The notes below the pieces were generated by a model, which made no database searches, was not told the DNA's origin, and saw only the letters and a program-made list of their open reading frames with translations. Positions 44,266-53,399 of a stretch of 64,000 bases of DNA are shown piece by piece (position 1 is the stretch's first letter; each line of letters starts with the position of its first letter). Made by a program: the position numbers and the translations under genes. This DNA is from Phycisphaerales bacterium (GTDB taxonomy: Bacteria; Planctomycetota; Phycisphaerae; Phycisphaerales; UBA1924): positions 1 through 64,000 of the forward strand of contig JADLBU010000114.1 of NCBI GenBank assembly GCA_020847535.1, given 5' to 3'.

Positions 44266-45372
44266 TCAGCGGCTGAAGTTCGCGAAGGGGCTGCTGGTCG
44301 AGATGGATCCGCCCGCGGTAACCACCGGACCAATCATGTTGGCGGCCAGGTTGACGTTGGTGAAGCCGTTGCCCACCCCGGGGTTCTGGGCGACGTTTCC
44401 GACGACGAGGTTGTCATCGCCCGTGGGTTCGATCCGCACCGAGTCCGAGCCGCTCGAGGTCAGGTTGTCCTCAACGTGATTGCCATCCCCGACGATGAGG
44501 ATGCACGGAGCGGCGGTCCCGGACATGCTGACCGTGTTCCCGGTGATGCGGCTGGATCCGTAGGCCCGGATACCGCCCCCGGTGTTGAGCGTGACGATAT
44601 TCCGCTCGAAGTGAGCGACGCCGCTGTTGAGCGAGCTGCTGATCCCGAACAGGGCGGAGGAACGGACCGAGCAGCCCTCCACGACCGAGCCGTAGGCGAC
44701 CTCGATGCCGTGGCCGCCGGAGTTGTTCACGCGGCAGGAGGAGACCTCGCAGTTGGTAGTGCCGACGATCCCGTCGGAGCCGGAGCCGTACACGATGCAC
44801 CCCACGATGCGCGAGTCCGGTCCGACCGTGATTGCGGACTGGCCGGAGGTGTCCACGACGCAGTCCTCGACGATGCTCCGCGAGCTGACGACCACGCCGG
44901 TATCCGCCGTATCGGTGATGCTGAGGCGCTCGATGCGGGCGTGATTCGCCAGGTCCAGCCCGTGCTTTCCGGAATTGCTCAGCGTTCCGTTGCGTACCGT
45001 GGTGTTCTGTGGCGAGTTCACGCGCTGGATGAGAGATGCGGTTCCAGCCCCCGCGCCGCCGCGTGACACCGTGAAGCCTCCCAGGTCGATCGTGACGTTA
45101 TCGCTGGCGACCTCGATCGCGACGACATTGCCCTCGGCCTGGATGTTTCCGGTGAGGTAGTACGAGCCGGCCTGGGTGATCTTGTAGAGGCTCGGGGTGC
45201 TGTCGCTGTCTCCGGGCGTGGTCGCCGGGCCGATCGCCGTGCGTGGTTCGACTTCAGAGAGCGGCTTGGATGTGCCCTGAATCGGTCCGGCCGGAGGATC
45301 GAGGGGGCCAAAGCCGGCAGCGCAGCAGGTGAGGGTCAACATGGTCAGGGTGCGGGGACGGGGCAGCATCAT
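44266..45372 (-). CDS. Exported right-handed beta-helix protein
   Basis: 368 residues from the ATG at 45372, with GGAGG upstream. Signal peptide, then a conserved lead segment (GPLDPPAGPIQGTSKPLSEVEPRTAIG) and YKITQAGSYYLTGNIQ. The body is a parallel beta-helix of repeated rungs (RNGTLSNSGKHGLDLANHARIE, VSSRSIVEDCVVDTSGQ, SRIVGCIVYGSGSDGI). Such folds occur in polysaccharide lyases and surface adhesins; no catalytic motif is obvious. A second gene of the same family, with the same lead segment, lies at 49991-51175 on the same strand. Confidence 0.82.
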   Translation of the reverse strand: MMLPRPRTLTMLTLTCCAAGFGPLDPPAGPIQGTSKPLSEVEPRTAIGPATTPGDSDSTPSLYKITQAGSYYLTGNIQAEGNVVAIEVASDNVTIDLGGFTVSRGGAGAGTASLIQRVNSPQNTTVRNGTLSNSGKHGLDLANHARIERLSITDTADTGVVVSSRSIVEDCVVDTSGQSAITVGPDSRIVGCIVYGSGSDGIVGTTNCEVSSCRVNNSGGHGIEVAYGSVVEGCSVRSSALFGISSSLNSGVAHFERNIVTLNTGGGIRAYGSSRITGNTVSMSGTAAPCILIVGDGNHVEDNLTSSGSDSVRIEPTGDDNLVVGNVAQNPGVGNGFTNVNLAANMIGPVVTAGGSISTSSPFANFSR

Positions 45373-45484
45373 GGGAGAACCTCCGGTTTGTGAGACTGGC
45401 GTCCCCAATGCGTCGTTCCCGAGGCCGAAGGCTACGGGATCGTCGAACTTGGTGGATTGCACTTCCGAGGCCGGCGCGGTCCAA

Positions 45485-45516
45485 TGAAAAAGGCCCGGAC
45501 GGAGAGTCCGGGCCTT
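45485..45516 (-). terminator. Rho-independent terminator of fusA
   Basis: On the minus strand, AAGGCCCGGAC-TCTCC-GTCCGGGCCTT forms an 11-bp stem followed directly by TTTTTC. It starts about 25 bases after the fusA stop codon. A textbook intrinsic terminator. Confidence 0.88.
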
Positions 45517-45540
45517 GGGTGCGAACTATGAGTGGAGGGC

Positions 45541-47679
45541 TTACTTCTTGGCGCCGGCCTTGTCCTTCTTGTCGTCGAGGACCTGCTCGATCATGCCCTT
45601 GGGCATCTGGCGATATTCGAGGAACTCCATGGTCGCGCTGGCGCGGCCCTGGGACATTCCGCGGATCGCGGTGGTGTAGCCGAAGAGCTCGGCGAGCGGG
45701 ATCTCGGCGGTGACGAGCTTGACGACGCCGCGATCATCGGTGTCGATGATCATCCCGCGGCGGGATGAGATGTCGCCCGTGATGTTGCCGAGGTAGTCGT
45801 TGGGGACGGTGACGACGACCTTCATGATCGGCTCGAGGAGAACGCCGCCGGCCTTGGCGGAGGCTTCCTGGAGGGCGATCCGGCCGGCCTGCTCGAAGGC
45901 GACCTGCGACGAGTCGACGTCGTGGTAGGAGCCATCGACCAGGGTGATCTTGGCGTTGATGAGGGGGTAGCCGCGGTTGTAGACCGGTCCGTTGAGGGCG
46001 GTCTGGCGCACCCCGTATTCGATCGACGGGATGAATTCCTTGGGGACCGAGCCCCCGACGATCTTGTTCTCGAAGGCGATGTTCTCGGTGAAGTCGAGTT
46101 CATCCTCGGCGGCCTGGGCGGCGGTGAAGGGCTCGAGGTGGATCTGGCAATCGCCGAACTGGCCGCGTCCGCCGGACTGCTTCTTGAAGAGGCCGCGGAC
46201 CCATTCGACCTTGCGGGTGATCGCCTCGCGGTAGCTGACGCGGGGCTTGCCGACGTCAACGCCGATCTTCATGTCGCGCTTGAGCTTGTTGGAGATGATC
46301 TCCAGGTGAAGCTCACCCATGCCGCTGATGATCGTCTGGCCGGTCTCTTCGTCGAAGTGCGAGCGGAAGGAGGGGTCCTCGCGGCGGATGACGCCCAGGG
46401 CCTCGGAGAGGCGGCGCTTGTCGTCGGCGCTCTTGGGCTCGATCGACATGCTGATCACGGGCTCGGGGAAGTGCATGCGCTCGAGCATGATGGGCTTGTC
46501 GGCATCGCACAGGGTGTCGCCCGTGTAGCTGTCCTTGATGCCGACAATGGCGACGATGTTGCCCGCGGAGGTCTCTTCGAGCGGGATGCGGTTCTGGGCG
46601 TGCATCTCGAAGATGCGGGAGGCGTTCTCCTTCTTGCCGTTGCCGGGGTTAAGGAGGCGCGTGCCCTTGGTGAGCGTGCCGGAATAGATGCGGACGTAGG
46701 TCAGGTCCCCGTGCTGGTCGCTGACGACCTTGAAGACCAGGCCGGAGAAGGGGGCATCCTTGTCGTGCGGACGCGTCATCCGCACGTCCTTGTCGCGCGG
46801 GTCGGTGCCCTCGACCTCGGGCTTCTCGTTGGGGTTGGGTAGCAGCTCGACGACCTTGTCCAGGAGCATCTGCACCCCGATGTTGCGGAGGGCAGCGCCG
46901 CACAAGACCGGGTACGCCTTGCGCTCGACCACCGCGCGCCGCAGGGCCAGACGGATCTCCTCCTCTAAGATCGCCGTCCCGTGCAGGTACTTGTCCATCA
47001 GGGCATCGTCGAGCTCGGCGACCTTCTCGACCATGTCGTGACGCCACTTCTCGGCGGTCTCCTTCCAGTCGTCACCGACATCCTTCTCGATGACGGTCTC
47101 GCCCTTCTCGCCCTTGAAGTAGATCGCCTTCATGCGGATCAGGTCGATGATGCCCTGGAACTCCGGGCCGGTGCCGATGGGGTACTGGATGGCGATCGCG
47201 TTGGCGCCAAGGCGGCTCTTGATGGTGCTGAAGCTGAAATCGAAGCTGGCGCCGAGCTTGTCCATCTTGTTGACGAAGCACAGGCGCGGGACCCTGTAGC
47301 GGTCGGCCTGGCGCCAGACGGTCTCGGACTGTGCCTCGACGCCTTCCTTGCCGTCGAAGACGGCGACCGCGCCGTCGAGGACGCGCAGGGAGCGCTCGAC
47401 CTCGATGGTGAAGTCCACGTGCCCGGGTGTGTCGATCAGGTTGAGCTTGTATTCCTTGCTCTCGTGGGTCCAGGGGCAGGTGGTCGCGGCGGACTGGATG
47501 GTGATGCCGCGCTCCTGCTCTTCCTCGAGGAAGTCCATCGTGGCGGTGCCCTCATGCACCTCGCCGATCTTGTAGTTCTTGCCGGTGTAGTAGAGGATGC
47601 GCTCGGAGACGGTGGTTTTGCCGGCGTCGATGTGGGCGCAGATGCCGAAGTTGCGGATGTGTGACAGGTCGGTGGTCAT
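45541..47679 (-). CDS. fusA: Elongation factor G
   Basis: 712 residues. Ribosomal translocase GTPase. The opening [20 protein letters not shown] carries G1; [13 protein letters not shown] the switch I region; [10 protein letters not shown] is G3; FVNKMDKLG is G4. Domains II-V follow with typical sequence ([52 protein letters not shown]). Full length, so presumably functional. It is not in an str operon (no rpsL, rpsG or tuf next to it), a common situation in Planctomycetota. GAGG lies about ten bases before the ATG, and a clear terminator follows. Confidence 0.96.
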   Translation of the reverse strand: MTTDLSHIRNFGICAHIDAGKTTVSERILYYTGKNYKIGEVHEGTATMDFLEEEQERGITIQSAATTCPWTHESKEYKLNLIDTPGHVDFTIEVERSLRVLDGAVAVFDGKEGVEAQSETVWRQADRYRVPRLCFVNKMDKLGASFDFSFSTIKSRLGANAIAIQYPIGTGPEFQGIIDLIRMKAIYFKGEKGETVIEKDVGDDWKETAEKWRHDMVEKVAELDDALMDKYLHGTAILEEEIRLALRRAVVERKAYPVLCGAALRNIGVQMLLDKVVELLPNPNEKPEVEGTDPRDKDVRMTRPHDKDAPFSGLVFKVVSDQHGDLTYVRIYSGTLTKGTRLLNPGNGKKENASRIFEMHAQNRIPLEETSAGNIVAIVGIKDSYTGDTLCDADKPIMLERMHFPEPVISMSIEPKSADDKRRLSEALGVIRREDPSFRSHFDEETGQTIISGMGELHLEIISNKLKRDMKIGVDVGKPRVSYREAITRKVEWVRGLFKKQSGGRGQFGDCQIHLEPFTAAQAAEDELDFTENIAFENKIVGGSVPKEFIPSIEYGVRQTALNGPVYNRGYPLINAKITLVDGSYHDVDSSQVAFEQAGRIALQEASAKAGGVLLEPIMKVVVTVPNDYLGNITGDISSRRGMIIDTDDRGVVKLVTAEIPLAELFGYTTAIRGMSQGRASATMEFLEYRQMPKGMIEQVLDDKKDKAGAKK

Positions 47680-48495
47680 GACTTCTATACCTCGATCTGT
47701 GAGCCTGAACGGTGTGCCGCGTGGGCGAATGGGTCAGGGGGTGCGATGGGGGCAATGGGTGGTGCGTTTGGTGGAGGCCGACGATCGGTGGCTTGCGTCA
47801 TGCCTGCCGGGCTTCTCGACCGTCTGCCCACATCAACCGCGATCTGGGCCGATCGCGGGGATCAATCGCCTGACGGCGGGTGCCCTGTTCATCCAGGGCC
47901 GGGTTGCCTGGGGAGGAGAAGAGACAACTCTCAGGGGCGCTCCCGCGCCCGGTTAGCCATCGGAGATTTCTTCTTCCTCTTCCATGGGCAGAACCAACTG
48001 AGGGCCGAACCGAGAAGACGACACAGGCATCGGGCGAACCAAGCTTCGCCTCCTCCGCCGCCGTGGCCGTCAACGAAACCGGGCGCCAGCCGCACTGGGT
48101 GACCGCCGTGGTCGGGGCCTCTGGGGCACCCCGGACACGGGCTGGCGCTGCCAAAACGCGAGAGCAAACTCTATACCTCGGCCTATCAGAATCAAGACAG
48201 ATCCGAGGCCCGGCCAGGTCGAATACGTGCCTCTGGGCATATGGGTGGAGGTCTTTTCGACCCTCGAATCCTGCTGAGAAGAGCCATCTCTTCGAGGGCG
48301 GCTTCGTTCTCGGGCATGACCAGATTCTCTAATCCACCCATCCGGATTCCTATTGCTCGATCTATGAGGGTCTTGTGTGCAACCACCCGGCAATTCCGGC
48401 CGTATCGGTCATCATTCGCCCGGGACCGGGCTTCGTTAGCGCCCACCCATGGGTTCGGCGGATCCTTCGCGCAGGCCTAACAGAGGGAGATCGAG
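47680..48495. other. Long intergenic region with several hairpins, no gene recognised
   Basis: About 815 bases between divergent genes. All six frames look like noise. Three stem-loops stand out: GCCCTG-TTCATC-CAGGGC (47882-47899), GGGCGC-TCCC-GCGCCC (47935-47950), and a nested pair at 48261-48298 (CCCTCGAA...TTCGAGGG enclosing GAAGAG-CCAT-CTCTTC). No tRNA, tmRNA, RNase P or SRP RNA signature was found. A strong AGAGGGAG ribosome site closes the region before 48496. Confidence 0.45.
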
Positions 48496-49221
48496 ATGTC
48501 TGCAAAGCTGTTCTTCGGCATGGTTGCGGTCTGCGGTGCGGCGAGCATTGCCTCGGCACACGGCAACGGGCTTGATATCCAGTTCTCTGCGACCGGTAAC
48601 GATGCGGGCGTGTGGCTCTCCAACATCACGGCCGCCCCGAGCGAGAAGGTCTACGTCCGCGTGCGGATGTCGATCCCCCATGAGTACTACGGGATCTCCG
48701 GGGCCCGGTACAACATCCTCTCGAACAACGCCGGCGGCTGGGATGTCGGCGGCAACGATTCGATCGACCTCACCCCCGCCAAGGGCAGCGCCACCGACGG
48801 CCGGATCTCCGGCTTTGACTTCGGCGGCCAGACCCAGGTGATGTTCGAGGCTGCTTCCAGCCTTCGCATCGATGCCAAGGGTGACAACAACAATAACCCC
48901 AACGCCGGCATCTCGACCTCGCAGAACACCCCCGGCGCCCTAGGAACCAACTTCAACACCAACATCGACCACGTCGTCGTCTACAAGTTCGCCGTCAACC
49001 TCAGCAACAACCAGGCCGATGGCCGTCAGATCATCATCAAGATCCTCGCCAGCGAGATTACCTCCTGGAAGGGCTACCAGACCTCCAGCTCCAGCGCCGG
49101 CTCCAACATCACCGAGCCCGTCGAGGGCGATACCGGCACGATCACCGTCCTGGTCCCCGCGCCCGGCGCGATGGCGCTGGCCGGGATCGGTGCGGTCGGC
49201 CTCCTGCGTCGCCGCCGCTGA
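48496..49221 (+). CDS. Secreted protein with PEP-CTERM-like C-terminus
   Basis: 241 residues. A signal peptide (KLFFGMVAVCGAASIASAHG) and a mature domain of mainly beta character follow a clear GGGAG site. The C-terminus VPAPGAMALAGIGAVGLLRRRR has all the parts of a PEP-CTERM-type sorting signal: PAPG motif, hydrophobic helix, Arg cluster. The mature region (FSATGNDAGVWLSNITAAPSEKVYVRVRMS ... TPAKGSATDGRISGFDFGGQ) is not recognised. It is probably an exported, possibly cell-surface or matrix protein. A perfect terminator lies 40 bases downstream. Confidence 0.78.
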   Translation: MSAKLFFGMVAVCGAASIASAHGNGLDIQFSATGNDAGVWLSNITAAPSEKVYVRVRMSIPHEYYGISGARYNILSNNAGGWDVGGNDSIDLTPAKGSATDGRISGFDFGGQTQVMFEAASSLRIDAKGDNNNNPNAGISTSQNTPGALGTNFNTNIDHVVVYKFAVNLSNNQADGRQIIIKILASEITSWKGYQTSSSSAGSNITEPVEGDTGTITVLVPAPGAMALAGIGAVGLLRRRR

Positions 49222-49260
49222 GTCATCTGCGATCAGTCTCAATCAAACTGTGAAACGCGA

Positions 49261-49288
49261 CAAGGCCCCTCAGCGGGGCCTTGTTGTT
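49261..49288 (+). terminator. Rho-independent terminator of the PEP-CTERM-like gene
   Basis: CAAGGCCCC-TCAGC-GGGGCCTTG followed by TTGTTTTC on the plus strand: a 9-bp GC-rich stem plus a T-rich tail. The convergent minus-strand frame at 49270-49950 runs into this hairpin, supporting the view that the latter gene's end is not original. Confidence 0.85.
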
Positions 49289-49950
49289 TTCTTCACGCTT
49301 TTGCAGTCGAAAGCTGAACGGCGATCAGGTTCGCCGGCGTCTGCACAATGGCACCGCCATGACCGCGATCGGGAGCGACGACGGGGTGGGGATGCGCGGG
49401 CGAACCTGGCGGGGGTCGTCGCCCCTTCCATCGCAGGCGTGTGCGCCACGAACGCGCCCTCCCAATCCGACACACGCAGATCCCGGTGCGAATAGAACTG
49501 GTCGATCACCTCCCGAAGCCGCGTGATCGCCGCACGATTCAGTGCGGGTGTCAGCGGTGGGGGAGCCTGCTCCCCATCCTTGAGCGTGGTGAACCGGATG
49601 GGATGAGGGATCGCCGGCTCACGGTTCGCCGAGCGGCAGCCCAGTGCCGCGGGGCAGTTGATGCTCAGCGAGTAGCGGCGACCGGGCTCGAGCGTGACGG
49701 GGATTGCCAGTTGCCGAGCGGTTCGCCACACCGGTTTGCCGGTGGCCGGGAAATCGGGTCCGCCGCCGCAGACCGACCACCCTCGGGTGCTCATGTCCTG
49801 ATCAAAATCGACGAGGATCTCCGTGAGCGATGGCGGGATCGATTCATCGCCCAGGTCCGGGAAGGCCTGCACGATGCGTGGCGGCTCGGCGAGCGCGGCG
49901 GCGAACGGCGCCGGGGCGAGGGCTGCGCTGAGCAACATCGGGTATCGCAT
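49270..49950 (-). CDS. Ig-like domain protein, apparently truncated before an S41-type protease domain
   Basis: 226 residues. Signal peptide (MLLSAALAPAPFAAALA), then a bacterial Ig-like domain (RIVQAFPDLGDESIPPSLTEILVDFDQDM ... LEPGRRYSLSINC ... IRFTTL). From residue 132 comes a helical segment (ALNRAAITRLREVIDQFYSHRDLRVSDWEGAFVAHTPAM) that resembles the N-terminal part of S41-type tail-specific protease proteins. After TPARFA the frame turns into Arg/Ser-rich noise and ends inside the neighbour's terminator. The catalytic domain is missing. A frameshift or deletion near 49400 is likely; the alternative is a naturally short protein. Confidence 0.6.
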   Translation of the reverse strand: MRYPMLLSAALAPAPFAAALAEPPRIVQAFPDLGDESIPPSLTEILVDFDQDMSTRGWSVCGGGPDFPATGKPVWRTARQLAIPVTLEPGRRYSLSINCPAALGCRSANREPAIPHPIRFTTLKDGEQAPPPLTPALNRAAITRLREVIDQFYSHRDLRVSDWEGAFVAHTPAMEGATTPARFARASPPRRRSRSRSWRCHCADAGEPDRRSAFDCKSVKKTTRPR

Positions 49951-49990
49951 CGCATGAGCCTACCGATTTGTGCGTAGGAAGTTGCGGGCT

Positions 49991-51175
49991 TCAGAACGCG
50001 AAGTTGGCCCAGTGGTTGGTTGCGACGAAGGCATTCCCGGGGTACTGGATGATCTGACCGTACTCGCTCCCTGTCGGGAAAGCGAAGTTGCCGCTGGAGT
50101 CGTCGCGTGCGGAGTTGCGGATGACCAGGTTGTCAGCGCCCTCGACGCGGATGCCGTAGCCGCTGTTGCCGGAGACGTGGTTGGAGTCGATGCGGTTGGC
50201 AATCCCTGTGATGTAGATGCCGCCGGAGAACGCGTTATCCGCGCAGGTGTTCCCGACGATGTGGCAGTCGGAGCCGGCCTTGATCCCGACCTCGGGGTTG
50301 CCCGAGGCGTTGCAGTTGGCGACCGTGCATTCGTTCTTGACCCAGATGCCCGGACCGGTGAACTGGTCGCTCGCGGTGCAGCCGGTGATCGTCGAGGCAT
50401 CGTCGAGTAGGAAGCCGCCATTGTTGCCGTAGGCGGTGTGGTTGCTCACGGTGGCCCGCGAGGCGCAGTCGAAGCCCGCATCCCCGTTGTTGGTCGCGAT
50501 GCATCCGGTCACAAGGCTGGCGCCACCGATGATCATCCCCGCGTCGGCGTTGTCGGATGCGTGGCAGCCGGTGACGACGGCGTTGCTGTTTGCCGTCAGT
50601 CCCGAGATGCCGTTCTGGTTGGCGTTGCAGTCCGTGACTGTCGAGTAGTGCATCACGAGCATGCCGTAGCCGAGGTTGTTGTTCGCGTTGCAGGAACGGA
50701 CGATCGACTTGGTGCCGATGGCCATGCCGCCGGCGCTGCAATCGGACACCGAGACGTGCTCGATCGTGGCCTGACTGGCCTGCGAGGCGAAGATACCCAC
50801 TCCCCCCCAGCCGCGCAGCGCGCCGCTCCGCACCTTCAGGCCGTTGACGAACGCGGGGACCTGGATCCCGTTGCCCGCGCCGCTGCCGCCTGTCAGCGTG
50901 CAGCCGTTGAGGTCGATGGCGACATCGCTCGCGTTGACGGTGATGCCGCTCGATCCCGCGGGGGCCGTGAAGTTGCTGACCAGGTAGTACGTCCCGGGTT
51001 GATTGATCGTGAACGGCAGCGAGGCGATCTTTATGCGCGGCCCGACGACCGTCAGCGTCTTGTAGGTGGAGGAAACCGGGCCGGCGGGCGGGTCGAGGGG
51101 ACCGGCGATCAGTGATCCGGCAAGGGCGCCAAGGACGAGGGCGACCGATGAAGCGGCGATAGCGCGAACATGCAT
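49991..51175 (-). CDS. Exported right-handed beta-helix protein
   Basis: 394 residues from the ATG at 51175. Signal peptide (RAIAASSVALVLGALAGSLIAG), then the lead segment GPLDPPAGPVSSTYKTLTVVGPRIKIA and INQPGTYYLVSNF shared with the protein at 44266-45372. The beta-helix body is made of about 15 repeated rungs, many with Cys (SVSDCSAGGMAIGTKSIVRSCN, STVTDCNANQNGISGL, NAVVTGCHASDNADAGM, SLVTGCIATNNGDAGF). It is probably a surface protein or polysaccharide-binding factor; no enzyme motif was seen. Its stop lies 40 bases from the start of the truncated Ig-like gene on the same strand. Confidence 0.82.
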   Translation of the reverse strand: MHVRAIAASSVALVLGALAGSLIAGPLDPPAGPVSSTYKTLTVVGPRIKIASLPFTINQPGTYYLVSNFTAPAGSSGITVNASDVAIDLNGCTLTGGSGAGNGIQVPAFVNGLKVRSGALRGWGGVGIFASQASQATIEHVSVSDCSAGGMAIGTKSIVRSCNANNNLGYGMLVMHYSTVTDCNANQNGISGLTANSNAVVTGCHASDNADAGMIIGGASLVTGCIATNNGDAGFDCASRATVSNHTAYGNNGGFLLDDASTITGCTASDQFTGPGIWVKNECTVANCNASGNPEVGIKAGSDCHIVGNTCADNAFSGGIYITGIANRIDSNHVSGNSGYGIRVEGADNLVIRNSARDDSSGNFAFPTGSEYGQIIQYPGNAFVATNHWANFAF

Positions 51176-51406
51176 GGCATGTCCCCCGGCAAGGCGTGAT
51201 GAGGTAGGTCGGGTCCGGCCCGAGTGGGCAGGCACTGACAAGCAATTCGCTGATTCGACACGGAAAGGCTACCGCTGCATTGGCAATTCAATACGTGAAG
51301 TCCGCGATCGAGTCCACCGAGCCCAGCGTGCCATCCGCCATGTTCCCGGGCCGACATACACTTGCCGGCCGAATCCCGCCCGCCCCGAACAAGGGACCTT
51401 TTTCGC

Positions 51407-52534
51407 ATGCGAGCCATCGTCACCGGCCAGATCGGAATGGAGAAGAAGCCCTTCCTCGACGCCGTCGCCCAGTTTGCCGGGCAGCAGGGAGAGGCCATCG
51501 ATGTCTACCACGTCGGGGACATGATGTATCGCGAAGGGCCCGATGTGCGCCCCGGCAAGATCCTGGACCTGCCGCTCTCGAGGCTCAACTCGCTCAGGCG
51601 AGCGGCCTTCAAGGACATCATCACCGAGAGCCGCGAGAAGAAGAACATCCTGGTCAACACGCACGCGACCTTCCGCTGGCGGCATGGGCTCTTCTCGGCC
51701 TTCGACTACGACCAGGTTCAACTGCTCGATCCATTGATCTTCATCTGCCTGGTGGACAACATCGAGGTCGTCCACGACCGGCTCCACCGGGAGCACGAGA
51801 TCGATGCCACGCTCAAGGACTGCATGGTCTGGCGCGAGGAGGAGATCCTGGCGACCGAGCTGATGAGCAAGTCGATCCCCAACTCAAAGTTCTATATCAT
51901 GGCGCGGGGTCGCCACCAGCCGACAACCCGCACCATTTTCCGGCTCGTGTGCAGGCCCGACATGCGGAAGGTCTACCCCAGCTTCCCCATGAGCCACGTC
52001 GTCGACATGCCCGATGTGCTCGCCGAGATCGACCGCTTCCGCGCTGAGCTCGCCAAGCACTTCATCACCTTCGATCCCGGTGATGTCGATGAGAAGCTGC
52101 TCCTGGAGCGGGCGATCGCCGCCGCCCGGGAGGGCAAGGAGTTTCTCGATGTCGCCCCCCACAGCTACGGGGGGAGCAAGGCCGCGGGCGCTGCGCCGAT
52201 CAAGGTCAAGGTCCGCGAGGTTCTCGACATCGCCGGTGACATCGACGGGCAGATTTACATGCGGGATTTCAAGCTCGTCGATCAGGCCGACATGATCGTC
52301 AGCTACATCCCCGAGCTCCCGGGCGGCATCCCTGGTCTTTCGTCGGGAGTCGAACGCGAGCTGCACCACGCCTTCGAGCACACAAAGGAGGTCTACGTGG
52401 TGTGGAAGCCCAGGAAGAGCCCCTCGCCGTTCATCACCGAGACGGCGACCCGGATCTTCGGAAGCGTTGATGAGGCGCTGGCGCATTTCGAGAAGAACGG
52501 CTATTTCGGGGATCGCAATCTGTTCGGGCATTGA
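51407..52534 (+). CDS. Unrecognised cytosolic protein with nucleoside-kinase-like N-terminus
   Basis: 375 residues from the ATG at 51407, with AAGGGA upstream. The opening RAIVTGQIGMEKKPFLDAVAQFA has the position and shape of a P-loop strand, but the loop reads GQIGMEKKPF and lacks GK[ST], so ATP binding is uncertain. KNILVNTHATFRWRHGLF and PLIFICLVDNIEVVHDRL resemble adenylate-kinase-type folds. The C-terminal half (IYMRDFKLVDQADMIVSYIPELPGGIPGLSSGVERELHHAFEHTKEVYVVW) resembles the nucleoside 2-deoxyribosyltransferase-like fold. A two-domain nucleotide-related enzyme is a reasonable inference; the function is unknown. Confidence 0.6.
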   Translation: MRAIVTGQIGMEKKPFLDAVAQFAGQQGEAIDVYHVGDMMYREGPDVRPGKILDLPLSRLNSLRRAAFKDIITESREKKNILVNTHATFRWRHGLFSAFDYDQVQLLDPLIFICLVDNIEVVHDRLHREHEIDATLKDCMVWREEEILATELMSKSIPNSKFYIMARGRHQPTTRTIFRLVCRPDMRKVYPSFPMSHVVDMPDVLAEIDRFRAELAKHFITFDPGDVDEKLLLERAIAAAREGKEFLDVAPHSYGGSKAAGAAPIKVKVREVLDIAGDIDGQIYMRDFKLVDQADMIVSYIPELPGGIPGLSSGVERELHHAFEHTKEVYVVWKPRKSPSPFITETATRIFGSVDEALAHFEKNGYFGDRNLFGH

Positions 52535-52565
52535 CGGCCTCTCTGCATCTCCACGGCGCGCCTTC

Positions 52566-52597
52566 AAAAAAAGAACACCCTCGCCTTCGCGAGGGTG
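52566..52597 (-). terminator. Hairpin with T-run on the minus strand
   Basis: CACCCTCGC-GAAG-GCGAGGGTG (minus-strand sense) is followed by TTCTTTTTTT. It lies 31 bases after the plus-strand gene ending at 52534, but its T-run serves leftward transcripts. On the plus strand the run is A-rich and precedes the stem. It would stop transcripts coming from the long intergenic region or the gene at 53.6-55.4 kb. Confidence 0.65.
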
Positions 52598-52730
52598 CTC
52601 TCCTCCCCGTGATGCGTGACGCATCCCGGGATCCCATACCCCCAAATCCCCACGATCGGACTGCCCACGAGTGCGCCCGGTGAGCAGGGCCGTGAGCGCC
52701 CCCACGCGCACGGCGAACCCCCGACGAGAC

Positions 52731-52768
52731 CCCACGAACCCCCACGAACCCCAACGAACCCCCACGAG
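52731..52768 (+). repeat. Decamer tandem repeat CCCACGAACC
   Basis: About 3.8 units of the 10-base CCCACGAACC, one with CCAACGAACC. The same unit, on the other strand, makes up 61521-61540. Unit length equals about one helical turn. Confidence 0.6.
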
Positions 52769-52907
52769 TCCTTCCGGCTTGCGTTCTCTCTCTATCTCGG
52801 TCCCGAATCCCCGAAAAGCCCTATCGGGCTCCACGAGGAACTCTCTCCCGTGCGAGGGTTGCCGCGGCTGCTCTCCAACAGCCGAAGCTCCGCCGCACGA
52901 CCCTGCG

Positions 52908-52961
52908 CCTCAGCGCCAACCCCCCTCCGTTTCCCTCCGGCAGCAGGTGTTGGCGCTGAGG
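52908..52961. repeat. 13-bp inverted repeat with 28-base loop
   Basis: CCTCAGCGCCAAC and its exact complement GTTGGCGCTGAGG, separated by 28 bases, inside the 1.1-kb non-coding region. There is no T-run and no nearby gene end, so terminator function is unlikely. Confidence 0.55.
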
Positions 52962-53399
52962 CGATCCACGAGCGCGGTTGCTGTGGCCGAGATCGCGGGT
53001 CTCTCACATCCGCGATCCGTCCCGATGCGTTCAATCAAGTCGGTGCATCCACAACGCTCTCCATCGCCTCCCGGGCGTGTTGTGTCCCGCGCGAAAACCC
53101 CCTTCCGCGCGAAACGGTTCATCTCCCCGAGACCCGATCCGATCATCCGTATCTGTTTCCTGATGCACGGTCGTGGTTCGCCCGGTCATTCATCGCACTG
53201 GCGAGGATCCTGTGATTCCCCGCGATGCGATCCGATCCGGTTTGGACCCGCTTTCGGGGGCCGTTCCGTGGCAGGTCGCCGAGAGCCTCTGGGCCCGTCC
53301 GCTCCCACCCCCATGTCCCTCACAACCCCGCGCTCCCCACCGAGAGCCCTGCTCAGGCAGTTGCTTGCCCATGCATCTCATCATACGACATCATCGGCA

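Noticed and set aside
48261-48298. Stem-loop plus CCCTCGAATCC considered as a tRNA T-arm
   Set aside because: No GGTTCGAATCC-type T-loop, no matching acceptor or anticodon stems, and the arms pair as nested hairpins instead.
47680-48495. RNase P, tmRNA or SRP RNA gene
   Set aside because: None of the conserved core sequences of these RNAs were seen on either strand.
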